Assembly: GCA_902500695.1 (NCBI GenBank)
Contig: CABVRQ010000003.1
Coordinates: forward strand, 55,276-107,028
Origin: an uncultured Nitrospira sp.
Lineage (GTDB): Bacteria; Nitrospirota; Nitrospiria; Nitrospirales; UBA8639
Reading direction: 5' to 3'
DNA length: 51,753 bases
In this document: piece after piece, positions 1 to 6,671 of the stretch
How the letters are laid out: each line of letters opens with the position of its first letter
Position numbering within the stretch: the first letter of the stretch is position 1
The notes under the pieces: model-generated
The model's input: the letters and a program-made list of their open reading frames with translations, nothing else
The model's database searches: none
Told to the model about the DNA's origin: nothing
Position numbers and translations under genes: made by a program

Positions 1-738
1 GTTGAAGAGCAAAAGCGGGCACTGGAACTTGGCCGACGTTTGTTGGAACAAGAATTTCGGCGACACAATCTTCCCGTCGCGCAATCTTTGAAGTCTGATC
101 GCCTCTCGTCAATGGCTAAGGCAAAGGGCAGTGAAACGGTGGACGAATTGATTCGGCAGGTTGGATTTGGCCGATTGTCCCCGGATCAAATTGTCAGTCA
201 TTTTTACGAGGAGGCTGAACAAGAGCCTTCGCATTCCACGAAAGGTGTCCCTCTCATCCCTCAGCAAAGAATGCCTGGTCTTCTTCGTGAGGGGTCTGTG
301 AAGTTCGGGGGAACCAAAGATGTCTTGATGCAACTCTCCAAGTGTTGTAAGCCTGTTCCCGGTGAGCCGATTCGTGGATATATTACCCGTGGGAGGGGGT
401 TGACTATTCATGCGATCGATTGTCCGAACTTTCAATCATTAGAATGGGATCACAATCGATTGGTGGAGGTGGAGTGGGATTCTGAGCTTGATGGCACCCA
501 TTCAGTTGAAGTGTCAGTTTTAACCCTGGATCGAACTGGAGTCTTGGCTAAGGTTTCCGCTGGAATTTCTCAATGTCAAGCCAATATTACCAGGGCGGAG
601 ATTTCTACCAGGGAGGATAGAAAGGCCGTATTAGATTTTGTCATCGAAGTTAAAAATACTGCACACCTTGAACTTATACTACAGGAAATCCAGCGGGTTG
701 ACGGCATTCTTTCTGCCAAGCGGGTGAGGGGATGGTAG
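1..738 (+). CDS. RelA/SpoT-family (p)ppGpp synthetase/hydrolase, C-terminal part (5' end outside window)
   Basis: The frame is open from base 1, so only the last 245 codons of a longer gene are present. The visible part is the regulatory C-terminus of a long RSH enzyme, which makes and degrades the alarmone (p)ppGpp in the stringent response. It shows the zinc-finger-like / RIS segment (CCKPVPGEPIRGYITRG, then a Cys after HAID) followed by a C-terminal ACT domain (VEVSVLTLDRTGVLAKVSAG through the end). The catalytic hydrolase and synthetase domains and the TGS domain lie upstream of the window, so whether both activities are present cannot be judged. The gene ends 17 bp before the convergent DUF192 gene. 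Confidence 0.93.
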   Translation, partial: VEEQKRALELGRRLLEQEFRRHNLPVAQSLKSDRLSSMAKAKGSETVDELIRQVGFGRLSPDQIVSHFYEEAEQEPSHSTKGVPLIPQQRMPGLLREGSVKFGGTKDVLMQLSKCCKPVPGEPIRGYITRGRGLTIHAIDCPNFQSLEWDHNRLVEVEWDSELDGTHSVEVSVLTLDRTGVLAKVSAGISQCQANITRAEISTREDRKAVLDFVIEVKNTAHLELILQEIQRVDGILSAKRVRGW

Positions 739-755
739 GTAATTGGTAGGGGCAG

Positions 756-1325
756 TTAAGAGGGGTTACGGTTCTGGAAAGGCAAGGCGATTGTTAGTCG
801 GCCTCCTGGTAGGAGTTGCAGCTTTTCTGCTGTTCCGGCATTGAGTTCAAGGACCTGCCAAGACTGTTTGTACGAATAAAGGCGTGGGCAGTGGTCATCT
901 ATCCTTGTGCAAATAGGGACGTTTGCTTCAATGTGGATGATTGTTCCCTTCTGGTCCAGCCATAAGATATCAAGTGGGATCCTGGTGTTCTTCATCCAAA
1001 AGGTCCAATGTCCCGGTTCTGGAAAAATAAATAACATGCCATGATTTTCATCCATGGCGGTCCGATACATTAGTCCTTGAGCTCTTTTATCTAGGGTGTC
1101 TGCCACCTCGGCGAAAATAATGGCTCCCTTCGAGGTCGCGATGTTAGCAAGTCCGTTTTCCTGCCGGTCATGTATTTCCCCAAAAGCGTTTAAGTGAGAT
1201 CCAATGATTAGCCCCATGGTTAAGCAAAAAGGCACGATCACCATCCAAGTTAAACATTGAAAATTCAGCCGGCTTCTCTGCTGGCTTGGTAAGGGTAGGT
1301 GAGTGCGCTTCATGAGGAAATCCAT
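756..1325 (-). CDS. DUF192 family exported/membrane-anchored protein
   Basis: 189 codons on the - strand, convergent with the RSH gene. A hydrophobic stretch around residues 25-45 looks like a signal anchor or uncleaved signal peptide. The rest matches the DUF192 (COG1430) fold, with the family signatures RAQGLMYR, GMLFIF, FWMKNTRIPLDILW and the closing VLELNAGTA segment. The biochemical role of the family is not established; members are small secreted or periplasmic proteins. A second ATG four codons in (MKRTHL) is an equally possible start, and neither has a clear Shine-Dalgarno sequence. It is the only complete - strand gene in the window. Confidence 0.85.
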   Translation of the reverse strand: MDFLMKRTHLPLPSQQRSRLNFQCLTWMVIVPFCLTMGLIIGSHLNAFGEIHDRQENGLANIATSKGAIIFAEVADTLDKRAQGLMYRTAMDENHGMLFIFPEPGHWTFWMKNTRIPLDILWLDQKGTIIHIEANVPICTRIDDHCPRLYSYKQSWQVLELNAGTAEKLQLLPGGRLTIALPFQNRNPS

Positions 1326-1629
1326 TTTTCATGAATGTGGCTTGGGGATGGAGGATTTGTCAAATAAGACATTCTCCTGTCTTAAAAAAGGCAGGGCAAG
1401 GGTCTTGACCAGACCATCTTTGGAAATTATAATGATTCGTTTACAAGTAGAGTGAATTTGTTCCGCTCCTGTTTTTAGAACAAAACACGAATGTTTTTGT
1501 TGTTGATCTGTACATGCAGGGGCTAATTTCTGCCTTGTTTGTCTTCACTTCAAAAAGATCTTCATCTTAATAAATTCCATGATGTAATTCCAAAACGGTT
1601 TAAGTAGAAGACGGTCCTACTCATTCAAA
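1326..1629. other. Intergenic region upstream of the tRNA-tuf operon
   Basis: A 304-bp gap between the - strand DUF192 gene and tRNA-Tyr. I see no coding sequence in it. It holds a near-consensus sigma-70 promoter on the + strand (1405-1433), listed separately. That promoter would give a leader of about 190 nt before tRNA-Tyr, presumably removed by tRNA processing. The leader contains an AT-rich imperfect inverted repeat around 1487-1502 but no convincing terminator. Confidence 0.6.
1405..1433 (+). promoter_or_regulatory. Predicted sigma-70 promoter for the tRNA-tuf-secE-nusG operon
   Basis: The -35 box TTGACC (1405-1410) and the -10 box TATAAT (1428-1433) are separated by exactly 17 bp. The -10 is perfect and the -35 differs from consensus at one base. 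Transcription would start near 1440 and run into tRNA-Tyr, tRNA-Gly, tRNA-Thr and tuf. This is an inference from sequence only. Confidence 0.7.
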
Positions 1630-1714
1630 GGGCAGGTACCCAAGCGGTCAACGGGGGCAGACTGTAAATCTGCTGCCATCGGCTTCCAAGGTTCGAACCC
1701 TTGCCTGCCCACCA
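1630..1714 (+). tRNA. tRNA-Tyr (GTA)
   Basis: Acceptor stem GGGCAGG (1630-1636) pairs with CCTGCCC (1704-1710), followed by discriminator A and an encoded CCA. The anticodon GTA is at 1664-1666. The long variable arm (class II) fits bacterial tRNA-Tyr. The T arm GGTTCGAACCC is intact. It is the first of three tRNA genes leading into tuf, the same Tyr-Gly-Thr-tuf order known from the E. coli tufB operon. Confidence 0.97.
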
Positions 1715-1804
1715 TGACTGACTGAAAAGGACGGGATCTAGTGGTTATGATGAAAATTTTTGTAGAAAGTAAAGTTTTTCAATATAAAGTGGTTAAACCA
1801 AGCT

Positions 1805-1879
1805 GCGGGCGTAGCTCAGTGGTAGAGTTCCAGCCTTCCAAGCTGGCTGTCGCGGGTTCAAATCCCGTCGCCCGCTCCA
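1805..1879 (+). tRNA. tRNA-Gly (TCC)
   Basis: Acceptor stem GCGGGCG (1805-1811) pairs with CGCCCGC (1869-1875), followed by discriminator T and an encoded CCA. The anticodon arm is CCAGC / loop CTTCCAA / GCTGG, giving anticodon TCC at 1837-1839, which reads GGA and GGG. The T loop GGTTCAAATCC is normal. Confidence 0.97.
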
Positions 1880-1944
1880 TTGTTTTTGGGTGGGCTTAGA
1901 TTTGTGTGTCTTTTCGAGGCAAAGATTCTCGAGTGAGTGGTAGA

Positions 1945-2020
1945 GCCCATGTAGCTCAGTTGGTAGAGCACGTCCTTGGTAAGGACGAGGTCACGCGTTC
2001 GATCCGCGTCGTGGGCTCCA
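1945..2020 (+). tRNA. tRNA-Thr (GGT)
   Basis: Acceptor stem GCCCATG (1945-1951) pairs with CGTGGGC (2010-2016) with one wobble, followed by discriminator T and an encoded CCA. The anticodon stem is CGTCC/GGACG with anticodon GGT at 1978-1980. It lies 50 bp upstream of the first tuf gene, so tRNA and tuf are probably co-transcribed. Confidence 0.97.
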
Positions 2021-2060
2021 GCAACGATAACATTTTGAATTATTGTATAGCATTAAGGAA

Positions 2061-3279
2061 GAGGTAGGGCATGGCGAAGGCGAAGTTTGAGCGGAAAAAG
2101 CCGCATGTCAATGTAGGGACGATCGGGCATGTCGACCACGGCAAGACGACATTGACCTCGGCGTTAACCAAGGTAATGAGTGGTGCGGGTAAGGCCAAGT
2201 TCGTCCCCTATGATGAGGTGGCCAAGGCCAGTGAGAGCCAGGGCCGACGGGATCCGACCAAGATTCTCACCATTGCCATTTCGCATGTGGAATATGAAAC
2301 GGATAATCGGCATTATGCGCACGTTGACTGCCCGGGGCATGCCGACTACGTCAAGAACATGATCACGGGGGCGGCGCAAATGGACGGCGCGATTTTAGTG
2401 GTCAGTGCTGCTGATGGGCCGATGCCGCAAACGCGGGAGCATATCTTGTTGGCGCGGCAGGTGGGCGTGCCGTTTATTGTGGTCTTTTTGAATAAAGCGG
2501 ACAAGGTTGAGGACAAGGAGTTGTTGGAGTTAGTGGAATTGGAAGTGCGGGAGTTGCTCACGAAGTATGGCTTCCCGGGCGATGATGTGCCGGTGGTTAT
2601 CGGGTCAGCGATCAAGGCCATTGAGGGGGATGAGAGTGAGGTAGGGGTCCCGTCGATTATCCGCTTATTAGAGGCCGTTGATAGCTACATCCCGACCCCG
2701 CAGCGGGCCATTGATAAGCCGTTTCTCATGCCGATTGAAGATGTCTTTACGATCAGTGGTCGCGGAACGGTGGTGACGGGCCGGGTGGAGCGCGGGGTGG
2801 TCAAGGTGGGCGATGAAATAGAGATTGTGGGGCTGAAGCCGACGCAGACGACGATTGTCACGGGTGTGGAAATGTTCCGGAAGGTGTTAGATGAGGGGCA
2901 GGCGGGTGACAATATTGGGGCGCTGTTGCGGGGCACGAAGAAAGAGGATGTGGAGCGGGGCATGGTGTTGGCCAAGCCGAAGAGTATTACGCCGCATACG
3001 AAATTCAAGGCGGAAGTGTATATTTTGACGAAGGATGAGGGCGGGCGGCATACGCCGTTTTTTAATGGGTATCGTCCGCAGTTTTACTTCCGGACGACGG
3101 ATGTCACGGGGGTGGTGCAATTGAGCCCGGGGGTGGAGATGGTGATGCCGGGGGATAATGTGTCGTTTGAGGGCGAATTGATCTCCCCGATTGCCATGGA
3201 GCAAGGGGTGCGATTTGCAGTGCGAGAAGGGGGCCGAACGGTTGGAGCCGGGGTGGTCACGGAAATCGTCGCGTAAGAA
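2061..3279 (+). repeat. Long direct repeat, copy A (tuf copy 1)
   Basis: The stretch from 10 bp before the tuf start to 3 bp after its stop is the same as 18116-19334 wherever I compared it. This includes all reading frames I could check. The flanks differ at once: base 2060 is a and 18115 is g; 3280 is c and 19335 is a. The repeat is 1,219 bp, in direct orientation, with a 16,055-bp offset. Such tight limits suggest gene conversion that is confined to the coding region. Confidence 0.9.
2071..3276 (+). CDS. tuf: Elongation factor Tu, copy 1 (unusual switch I)
   Basis: 401-aa GTPase that carries aminoacyl-tRNA to the ribosomal A site. G1 is GHVDHGKT (residues 19-26), G3 is DCPGH (86-90) with catalytic His90, G4 is NKAD (141-144), and domains 2 and 3 are typical (RGTVVTGRVERG, GYRPQFYFRTTDVTG). 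Switch I is odd. Where E. coli has DNAPEEKARGITI, this protein reads AKASESQGRRDPTKILTI (residues 51-68). That is five residues longer, with the Mg-coordinating Thr kept (Thr67) but RGI replaced by KIL. The nucleotide sequence appears identical to the second copy at 18126-19331 and is visibly richer in GCG, CCG and CGG codons than neighbouring genes. The start has AGGAAGAGGTAGGG upstream. Confidence 0.98.
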   Translation: MAKAKFERKKPHVNVGTIGHVDHGKTTLTSALTKVMSGAGKAKFVPYDEVAKASESQGRRDPTKILTIAISHVEYETDNRHYAHVDCPGHADYVKNMITGAAQMDGAILVVSAADGPMPQTREHILLARQVGVPFIVVFLNKADKVEDKELLELVELEVRELLTKYGFPGDDVPVVIGSAIKAIEGDESEVGVPSIIRLLEAVDSYIPTPQRAIDKPFLMPIEDVFTISGRGTVVTGRVERGVVKVGDEIEIVGLKPTQTTIVTGVEMFRKVLDEGQAGDNIGALLRGTKKEDVERGMVLAKPKSITPHTKFKAEVYILTKDEGGRHTPFFNGYRPQFYFRTTDVTGVVQLSPGVEMVMPGDNVSFEGELISPIAMEQGVRFAVREGGRTVGAGVVTEIVA

Positions 3280-3294
3280 CATAGGGGTGTATCG

Positions 3295-3444
3295 ATGAGA
3301 GTCATTATTTCTCTAGCGTGTGGAGATTGCAAGCGTCGAAATTATTCGACAATGAAAAACAAGAAAAACGATCCAGATCGCCTGGAAGTTAAAAAATATT
3401 GCCGTTTTTGTCGAAAGCATAGCCCTCACAAAGAGGTGAAGTGA
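3295..3444 (+). CDS. rpmG: 50S ribosomal protein L33 (zinc-binding form)
   Basis: 49-aa protein of the large subunit near the E site. Cys9, Cys12, Cys36 and Cys39 form two CxxC pairs, the zinc-ribbon (C+) version of L33. The start ATG at 3295 has AGGGGTG 7 bp upstream and the gene ends with TGA at 3442-3444. It lies 18 bp after tuf and 38 bp before tRNA-Trp, the tuf-rpmG-tRNA-Trp-secE-nusG order common in bacteria. Confidence 0.95.
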   Translation: MRVIISLACGDCKRRNYSTMKNKKNDPDRLEVKKYCRFCRKHSPHKEVK

Positions 3445-3482
3445 TTGATGGTATGGGTCATCTTAGGTTGCGTGCAGGTTGG

Positions 3483-3558
3483 AGGGGCATGGTGTCAACG
3501 GCTAGCACGTCGGTCTCCAAAACCGAAAGTCCGGGTTCGAATCCCTGTGCCCCTGCCA
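3483..3558 (+). tRNA. tRNA-Trp (CCA)
   Basis: Acceptor stem AGGGGCA (3483-3489) pairs with TGCCCCT (3548-3554), followed by discriminator G and an encoded CCA. The anticodon stem is TCGGT/ACCGA with loop CTCCAAA, giving anticodon CCA at 3517-3519. It is embedded between rpmG and secE and is presumably cut from the same transcript. Confidence 0.97.
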
Positions 3559-3639
3559 TAATTGTTCGTGGAATTAATGTGCATAAAATGTGAGAGATAT
3601 TTATTGTCGGGGTTTCAAAAAAGGCTGAGGGGGTAGGTC

Positions 3640-3834
3640 GTGTTTAAGAAGGTATGGTTTTCCATTACGGAATTTATGTCTGACGTGCGTGGGGAACTTA
3701 AAAAAATTTCTTATCCTACTAAGTCTGAGACGATCGGATCGACCACGGTGGTTCTGTTGTTTTGCGTGATCATGTCCCTGTACCTCTCTGTGGTGGATTC
3801 ATTTCTCGTTTGGTTAATTAGCAGGGTTATTTAG
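3640..3834 (+). CDS. secE: Preprotein translocase subunit SecE
   Basis: 64-aa single-span SecE that clamps SecY in the inner-membrane Sec channel. A short amphipathic N-terminal helix with the family motif VRGELKKISYPTKSET (residues 16-31) is followed by one transmembrane segment (about 33-60). This is the short form typical of most bacteria; the E. coli protein has two extra spans. It starts with GTG at 3640, preceded by GAGGGGGTAGG. It lies 19 bp upstream of nusG. Confidence 0.95.
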   Translation: MFKKVWFSITEFMSDVRGELKKISYPTKSETIGSTTVVLLFCVIMSLYLSVVDSFLVWLISRVI

Positions 3835-3853
3835 CATCTAAAGAAGGGAATTC

Positions 3854-4390
3854 ATGTCGAGTCATTGGTATGTCATTCACACCTATGCGGGATATGAGGG
3901 GCGGGTTCGGGCCGGAATTGTGGAGCGGGCGAATCAATTAGGAATGGCGGATTCTGTAGCGCAGGTCCTTGTTCCTACTGAGGATGTAGTGGAATTTAAA
4001 GAAGGAAAACGCCGAGCCTCTAAACGAAAATTCTTTCCCGGGTATGTTCTGCTTGAAGCGAACGGCCCGCTTGGGGATGAGGTCGTCGCTATGATCAAGG
4101 AGACCCCCAAGGTGACTGGTTTTATTGGTGGTGGAGCCAGGCCAATCCCGCTTGATCCTGAGGAGGTGGCCACGCTTTTAAAGCAGTTGGAGTCTGGCGT
4201 GACGGCCCCGAGGGAATTAGCGAATTTTTCAAAAGGGGACAATGTCAGAATTGTAGATGGGCCATTTTTGGGCTTCAATGGATTAGTGGATGAGGTTGAT
4301 CAGGATCATGGTCGGGTTAAGGCGTTAGTTAGTATTTTTGGTCGCTCAACCCCGGTGGAGTTGGCGTTTTCCCAGGTTGAGCGGGTTTAG
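3854..4390 (+). CDS. nusG: Transcription termination/antitermination factor NusG
   Basis: 178-aa RNA polymerase elongation factor that also contacts Rho and ribosomal S10. The N-terminal NGN domain begins SSHWYVIHTYAGYE and includes RKFFPGYVLLE and VTGFIGG. The C-terminal KOW domain is FSKGDNVRIVDGPFLGFNG (about residues 124-142) through VELAFSQVERV. Length and domain order are normal. It follows secE and precedes rplK as in most bacteria. Confidence 0.97.
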   Translation: MSSHWYVIHTYAGYEGRVRAGIVERANQLGMADSVAQVLVPTEDVVEFKEGKRRASKRKFFPGYVLLEANGPLGDEVVAMIKETPKVTGFIGGGARPIPLDPEEVATLLKQLESGVTAPRELANFSKGDNVRIVDGPFLGFNGLVDEVDQDHGRVKALVSIFGRSTPVELAFSQVERV

Positions 4391-4455
4391 AATTAAGTGG
4401 AGTATTCCTTTTTTATTTTAAGTATTACGCAAGTCGATGCAAGGTAGGTGAAGGC

Positions 4456-4881
4456 ATGGCCAAAGAAGTAACTAGTCAAATTAAATTGCAGATTCCGGCT
4501 GGAAAAGCCAATCCTGCTCCTCCTGTTGGGCCCTCCTTGGGGCAACATGGAGTGAACATTATGGAGTTTTGTAAACAGTTTAATGCTAGGACCCAGAAGC
4601 AGGAGGGAAGCATTATCCCTGTGGTCATTTCTGTCTATAAGGATAGAAGCTTTAGCTTCGTGACCAAGACTCCTCCGGCATCAGATTTACTGAAGAAGGC
4701 TGCAGGGATCATAAAGGGTTCAGGAATTCCTCATAAAAATAAAGTTGGAACAATCACCCAGGCACAGCTAGAGGACATTGCTAAGTTGAAGGTGGAAGAT
4801 TTAAATGCCAGTGACATTCCATCTGCTATGAATGTGATTGCAGGAACTGCGAGAAGTATGGGCATTACGGTTGAGGGGTAA
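4456..4881 (+). CDS. rplK: 50S ribosomal protein L11
   Basis: 141-aa protein of the GTPase-associated centre at the base of the L7/L12 stalk. The conserved N-terminal proline-rich segment IPAGKANPAPPVGPSLGQ is intact, as is the C-terminal rRNA-binding part (VGTITQAQLEDIA, TARSMGITVEG). L11 is also needed for RelA activation, an enzyme family represented at the left edge of the window. AGGTAGGTGAAGG precedes the ATG. The gap to rplA is 36 bp. Confidence 0.97.
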   Translation: MAKEVTSQIKLQIPAGKANPAPPVGPSLGQHGVNIMEFCKQFNARTQKQEGSIIPVVISVYKDRSFSFVTKTPPASDLLKKAAGIIKGSGIPHKNKVGTITQAQLEDIAKLKVEDLNASDIPSAMNVIAGTARSMGITVEG

Positions 4882-4917
4882 ATAATATTGTGAGGCTTTT
4901 AACAGAGGGTATGCGCC

Positions 4918-5610
4918 GTGGGAAAGAAATTTGAATCGGCTTTAGCGAAGGTAACAAAGGCCCTGTATTCGTTGGAGGAGGCGAGTGACCTGGTTAAGCA
5001 GGCTGCTTTTGCCAAATTCGATGAGACGGTAGAGCTGTCACTTTGCCTGGGGGTAGATCCCAAGCGTGCGGATCAGATGGTTCGCGGGACCACGGTCCTT
5101 CCTCACGGAACGGGGAAAAAGGTCAGGATTTTAGTGATTGCAAAAGGAGAAAAAGAACAGGAGGCCCGGGAGGCTGGGGCCGATTTTGTAGGAAGCGATG
5201 ACCTTTTGCAGAAAATTCAAGATGGGTGGCTGGATTTTGACTCCATGATTGCGACCCCAGACATGATGGGTGCTGTCGGAAGAATGGGGAAGGTTTTGGG
5301 ACCACGAGGGTTAATGCCAAATCCCAAAACTGGAACGGTGACCTTTGAGGTTGGGAAAGCCATTCAGGAGATCAGAAGGGGGAGAGTTGAGTATAAGGTG
5401 GATAAGGCAGGCAACATTCATGTTCCTGTTGGAAAGGTGTCATTTCAGGGGCAACAAATTAGAGAAAATGCCCAGTCGGTTTTTGATTCCATCATGAAGG
5501 CTAAGCCCTCTTCCAGTAAAGGGAAGTATGTGAAAAGTGCGACATTATCCAGCACGATGGGACCGGGTATCCATCTGGACGGAGTCGCGATTGCAAAGCA
5601 GGTCAGTTGA
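4918..5610 (+). CDS. rplA: 50S ribosomal protein L1
   Basis: 230-aa protein of the mobile L1 stalk, which helps release deacylated tRNA, and a translational repressor of its own operon in many bacteria. The family signature MGKVLGPRGLMPNPKTGTVT is present (about residues 122-141). The start is GTG at 4918; the ATG seven bases upstream is out of frame and soon stops. Purine-rich AGAGGG lies upstream of the start. Length is normal. Confidence 0.96.
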   Translation: MGKKFESALAKVTKALYSLEEASDLVKQAAFAKFDETVELSLCLGVDPKRADQMVRGTTVLPHGTGKKVRILVIAKGEKEQEAREAGADFVGSDDLLQKIQDGWLDFDSMIATPDMMGAVGRMGKVLGPRGLMPNPKTGTVTFEVGKAIQEIRRGRVEYKVDKAGNIHVPVGKVSFQGQQIRENAQSVFDSIMKAKPSSSKGKYVKSATLSSTMGPGIHLDGVAIAKQVS

Positions 5611-5640
5611 AACTTTAATCTCAGCAGGTGAGTTCGAGGT

Positions 5641-6576
5641 ATGAAAAAAACTGATAAAAATGAAGCTGTGGCAGTCATGCATGAACAATTTGCTCGTGCG
5701 CGGATTGCCATTGTAACAGAATGCGCAGGCATGCCCGTGAATCAAATTAATGATTTGCGAAAAAAACTTCGGCAGGCGAAGTCAAACTTCCATGTGGTGA
5801 AGAACACGCTTGCCGTAAGGGCTATTGGGGGAACAGGTCTTGTCCCTTTGCAACCCTTCTTTAGGGGGCAATCGGCATTGGTTATTGGATACGATGATCC
5901 GGTTTTGCCCGCGAAAGTTATTCGGGATTTTATTAAAAGCGAAAAATGTGAAGAGAAGTTGCTCCTTAAGGGGGCAATTCTGGACGGAGTCGAGCTGGAT
6001 CCGGCTCGTATCTCGGCTGTGGCAGATTTGCCGTCAAAGGCAGAATTGTTGTCGATGCTGTTGTCGGCCTTCCAAGGGCCAATTCGAGGGTTTGTCGGGG
6101 TATTAGGGCAAATTGTAAGAAGTATTGTTGCGGTATTAGCCGCAATACAAGAAAACAAAACGCAGAAAGGAGAAGGGGAGATGAGCGCAACAGAGACTAA
6201 GATGTCAAAAGAAGATTTCATTAAGGTTATAGAGGGCATGAGTGTCCTGGAATTGTCGGATCTTGTTAAGGGTCTGGAGGATCGATTTGGTGTGACGGCA
6301 GCGGCGCCGGTTGGTGTCATGGCTGCTGCAGTGGGCGCTGCGGCTCCTGCCGCTGAAGAGCAGACGGAATTCACGGTAGTCCTGGGTGCTGCCCCAGCAG
6401 ATAAAAAGATTCAAGTCATCAAGGTGGTGAGAGAGATAACTGGGTTGGGCTTGAAGGAAGCCAAAGACCTCGTTGAAGCGGCCCCGAAGGCGGTGAAGGA
6501 GGGCGTGTCCAAAGAGGAATCTGAAACTATTAAGAAAAAACTTCAGGACGTTGGTGCAACTGTAGAAGTAAAGTAG
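5641..6576 (+). CDS. rplJ: 50S ribosomal protein L10, read in frame into L7/L12 (no rplJ stop codon)
   Basis: The L10 part (residues 1 to about 175) is canonical: an N-terminal rRNA-binding domain with RIAIVTECAGMPVNQINDLRK and VVKNTLAVRA, then the C-terminal helix that normally holds L7/L12 dimers (GPIRGFVGVLGQIVRSIVAV). L10 proteins usually stop at about residue 165-180. Here codons from 6121 read on as AAIQENKTQKGEGE and then straight into the L7/L12 start at 6181 with no stop. The predicted product is a 311-aa L10-L7/L12 fusion. A single-base sequencing error removing a stop codon cannot be excluded, since several codons in the joint are one change from a stop. A strong internal ribosome binding site should still make free L7/L12. 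Confidence 0.9.
   Translation: MKKTDKNEAVAVMHEQFARARIAIVTECAGMPVNQINDLRKKLRQAKSNFHVVKNTLAVRAIGGTGLVPLQPFFRGQSALVIGYDDPVLPAKVIRDFIKSEKCEEKLLLKGAILDGVELDPARISAVADLPSKAELLSMLLSAFQGPIRGFVGVLGQIVRSIVAVLAAIQENKTQKGEGEMSATETKMSKEDFIKVIEGMSVLELSDLVKGLEDRFGVTAAAPVGVMAAAVGAAAPAAEEQTEFTVVLGAAPADKKIQVIKVVREITGLGLKEAKDLVEAAPKAVKEGVSKEESETIKKKLQDVGATVEVK
6181..6576 (+). CDS. rplL: 50S ribosomal protein L7/L12 (in frame with rplJ, own ribosome binding site)
   Basis: 131-aa stalk protein that recruits and activates translation factor GTPases. It has the N-terminal dimerisation helices (SVLELSDLVKGLEDRFGV), an Ala/Pro-rich hinge (about residues 40-62) and the C-terminal factor-binding domain with KIQVIKVVREITGLGLKEAK. 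The ATG at 6181 has AAAGGAG at 6166-6172, eight bases upstream, so independent initiation is very likely. A second ATG at 6202 (MSKEDFI) is possible. The reading frame is continuous with rplJ upstream, which is unusual. Confidence 0.95.
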   Translation: MSATETKMSKEDFIKVIEGMSVLELSDLVKGLEDRFGVTAAAPVGVMAAAVGAAAPAAEEQTEFTVVLGAAPADKKIQVIKVVREITGLGLKEAKDLVEAAPKAVKEGVSKEESETIKKKLQDVGATVEVK

Positions 6577-6582
6577 TGTTTC

Positions 6583-6649
6583 CCTCATTTTGAGGACTCG
6601 GTGTGGAGACTTAGGAAGTTTCGAGGGCCAGCAGGAAGCTGAGGTGGCC
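6583..6649 (+). other. Hairpins in the rplL-rpoB spacer
   Basis: Two inverted repeats lie in the 95-bp gap: CCTCA (6583-6587) with TGAGG (6591-6595) around a 3-base loop, and GGCCA (6626-6630) with TGGCC (6645-6649) enclosing a nested CAGC/GCTG. Neither is followed by a T run. By position they resemble the attenuator and RNase III processing region known between rplL and rpoB in E. coli, but this is only inference. Confidence 0.4.
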
Positions 6650-6671
6650 GTTAATCCTTAAGGAGACAGGA

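Noticed and set aside
1364..1387. TAAGAC...GTCTTA hairpin near the DUF192 gene as a terminator
   Set aside because: The homopolymer is on the wrong side for the - strand and is an A run on the + strand.
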